From: an uncultured Eubacteriales bacterium
Lineage (GTDB): Bacteria > Bacillota > Clostridia > Lachnospirales > Bianqueaceae
NCBI GenBank assembly: GCA_900322165.1
Contig: ONYR01000127.1
Location: 1 to 15,220, forward strand
Length of the DNA: 15,220 nucleotides
Direction of reading: 5' to 3'
Below, piece by piece: positions 14,855-15,220 of the stretch; position 1 is the stretch's first letter, and each line of letters begins with the position of its first letter. The position numbers and the translations under genes are program-made. The notes beneath the pieces were generated by a model that was not told the origin of the DNA, did no database searches, and saw nothing but the letters and a program-made list of their open reading frames with translations.

Positions 14855-15117
14855 GGCTGAGTAAGAATTACCTGTCATGTCAGCCCTCGCCTTACGCTCT
14901 CGGTCGTCCTGAAATGGGGCTGTAGAGATAATACCTATCACACCAGCCCTCGCACTAAGTTCTCGGCCGAGCTGGGAAGGGGCTGTAGAAATAATACCTC
15001 TCACACCAGCCCTCCTGATGACAGTTGTCAAGGGCTGAGATACACGACACTGTGCACTCAGCCCCAACAGAGTTTCATGGATGGGGCTTATAACAATCTC
15101 CGTACAATCTCAGCCCC
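14792..15117. repeat. Inverted-repeat array 2 (six 34-35-bp units, no gene)
   Basis: Units lie at 14792-14825 (34 bp), 14853-14887, 14916-14950, 14979-15013, 15031-15065 and 15083-15117 (35 bp each). Arms are (A/G)GGGCTG and CAGCCC(T/C), often extended by one A/T pair; the last left arm is GGGGCTT. Starts are 61, 63, 63, 52 and 52 bp apart. Units 3 and 4 differ at only 2 of 35 positions. Units 2-4 share an interior built around ATTACCT or ATACCT, and their 28-bp spacers share CTCGG(T/C)CG. Units 5 and 6 have different interiors and shorter 17-bp spacers. No coding region fits the stretch from 14855 to 15133. Confidence 0.9.
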
Positions 15118-15133
15118 CAGTCAGACATTTCTT

Positions 15134-15220
15134 TGCACTAGTCAACAAAAAGTAGACACAAAAATTAAGATGTAACCATCTGTTTCGCCAAGCAATACTC
15201 CCTGTACTGCTTTGGTGTCA
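15134..15220 (-). mobile_element. End of an IS3-family insertion sequence (partial)
   Basis: The left boundary is placed at TGCACTAGTCAACAAAAAGT, because IS3-family ends start with TG and this A/T-rich AACAAAAAGTAGACA pattern resembles IS3-family terminal repeats. The element continues past the window and carries the transposase end at 15165-15220. The exact boundary is uncertain, since neither the other end nor the target duplication is visible. Confidence 0.55.
15165..15220 (-). CDS. IS3-family transposase OrfB, last 17 residues (cut by the window edge)
   Basis: The visible C-terminus reads TPKQYREYCLAKQMVTS and then TAA. A (L/M)(S/T)P-x-(Q/E)YR segment close to the end is typical of IS3-family OrfB integrases after the catalytic DDE domain, which is outside the window. 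It lies about 30 bases inside the predicted insertion-sequence end. The residue count is small, so the family call rests on this motif together with the adjacent terminal-repeat-like sequence. Confidence 0.6.
   Translation of the reverse strand, partial: TPKQYREYCLAKQMVTS

Noticed and set aside
14547..14864. 105-codon plus-strand ORF overlapping the symporter stop
   Set aside because: It has no convincing ribosome binding site and overlaps the better-supported 66-residue frame and the leader hairpin.
9324..15117. Integron attC sites
   Set aside because: attC sites need the R/L box set with a GTT core and flank gene cassettes. These units are contiguous, carry no cassettes, and no integrase is visible.

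Overview
The window looks like a chromosomal segment of a carbohydrate-fermenting, Gram-positive anaerobe (Bacillota, plausibly a gut lineage of the Lachnospiraceae or Erysipelotrichia type). The reasons are strong AAGGAG-type ribosome binding sites, sigma-A-like promoters, a tRNA gene without encoded CCA, GPH-type sugar symporters paired with AraC regulators and cytoplasmic glycosidases, and moderately high GC content. The taxonomic call is inference from style, not from a marker gene.

Layout. (1) 1-1223, minus strand: D-alanine--D-alanine ligase followed by the 5' end of glutamate racemase, a peptidoglycan-precursor pair. (2) 1452-1889, minus: a small flavodoxin-fold protein with its own promoter and terminator. 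(3) 2044-7677, minus: a three-gene catabolic operon in the order GPH symporter, GH5 endoglycoceramidase-like glycosidase, GH78 alpha-L-rhamnosidase. It is divergent from a 400-residue AraC-family regulator (7817-9019). (4) 9102-9280: tRNA-Ser(UGA) with a consensus promoter and an intrinsic terminator. (5) 9317-9689: a gene-free array of six inverted-repeat units. (6) 9749-14550: a second sugar locus, with a short AraC regulator (minus) divergent from GH2 beta-mannosidase and a second GPH symporter (plus). (7) 14654-14854: a small unknown ORF whose 3' part is an intrinsic terminator, leading straight into a second inverted-repeat array (14792-15117). (8) About 15134-15220: the end of an IS3-family insertion sequence.

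How the genes work together. Neither glycosidase set carries a signal peptide, so each locus appears to import an intact small glycoside by cation symport and split it in the cytoplasm. One locus handles a rhamnosylated beta-glycoside (GH78 plus GH5) and the other beta-mannosides (GH2). The two AraC regulators are paralogues, but the mannoside one lacks the N-terminal domain.

The most unusual content is the pair of inverted-repeat arrays. Both are built from 35-bp units (34 in one case) of the form AGG(A/G)CTG-N21-complement. Most units repeat every 61-64 bp, with exceptions of 52 and 75 bp, which differ by about one DNA helical turn. The arm sequence differs between the arrays, and in each array it echoes the stem of the intrinsic terminator directly upstream. 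I do not recognise this as a named element class.
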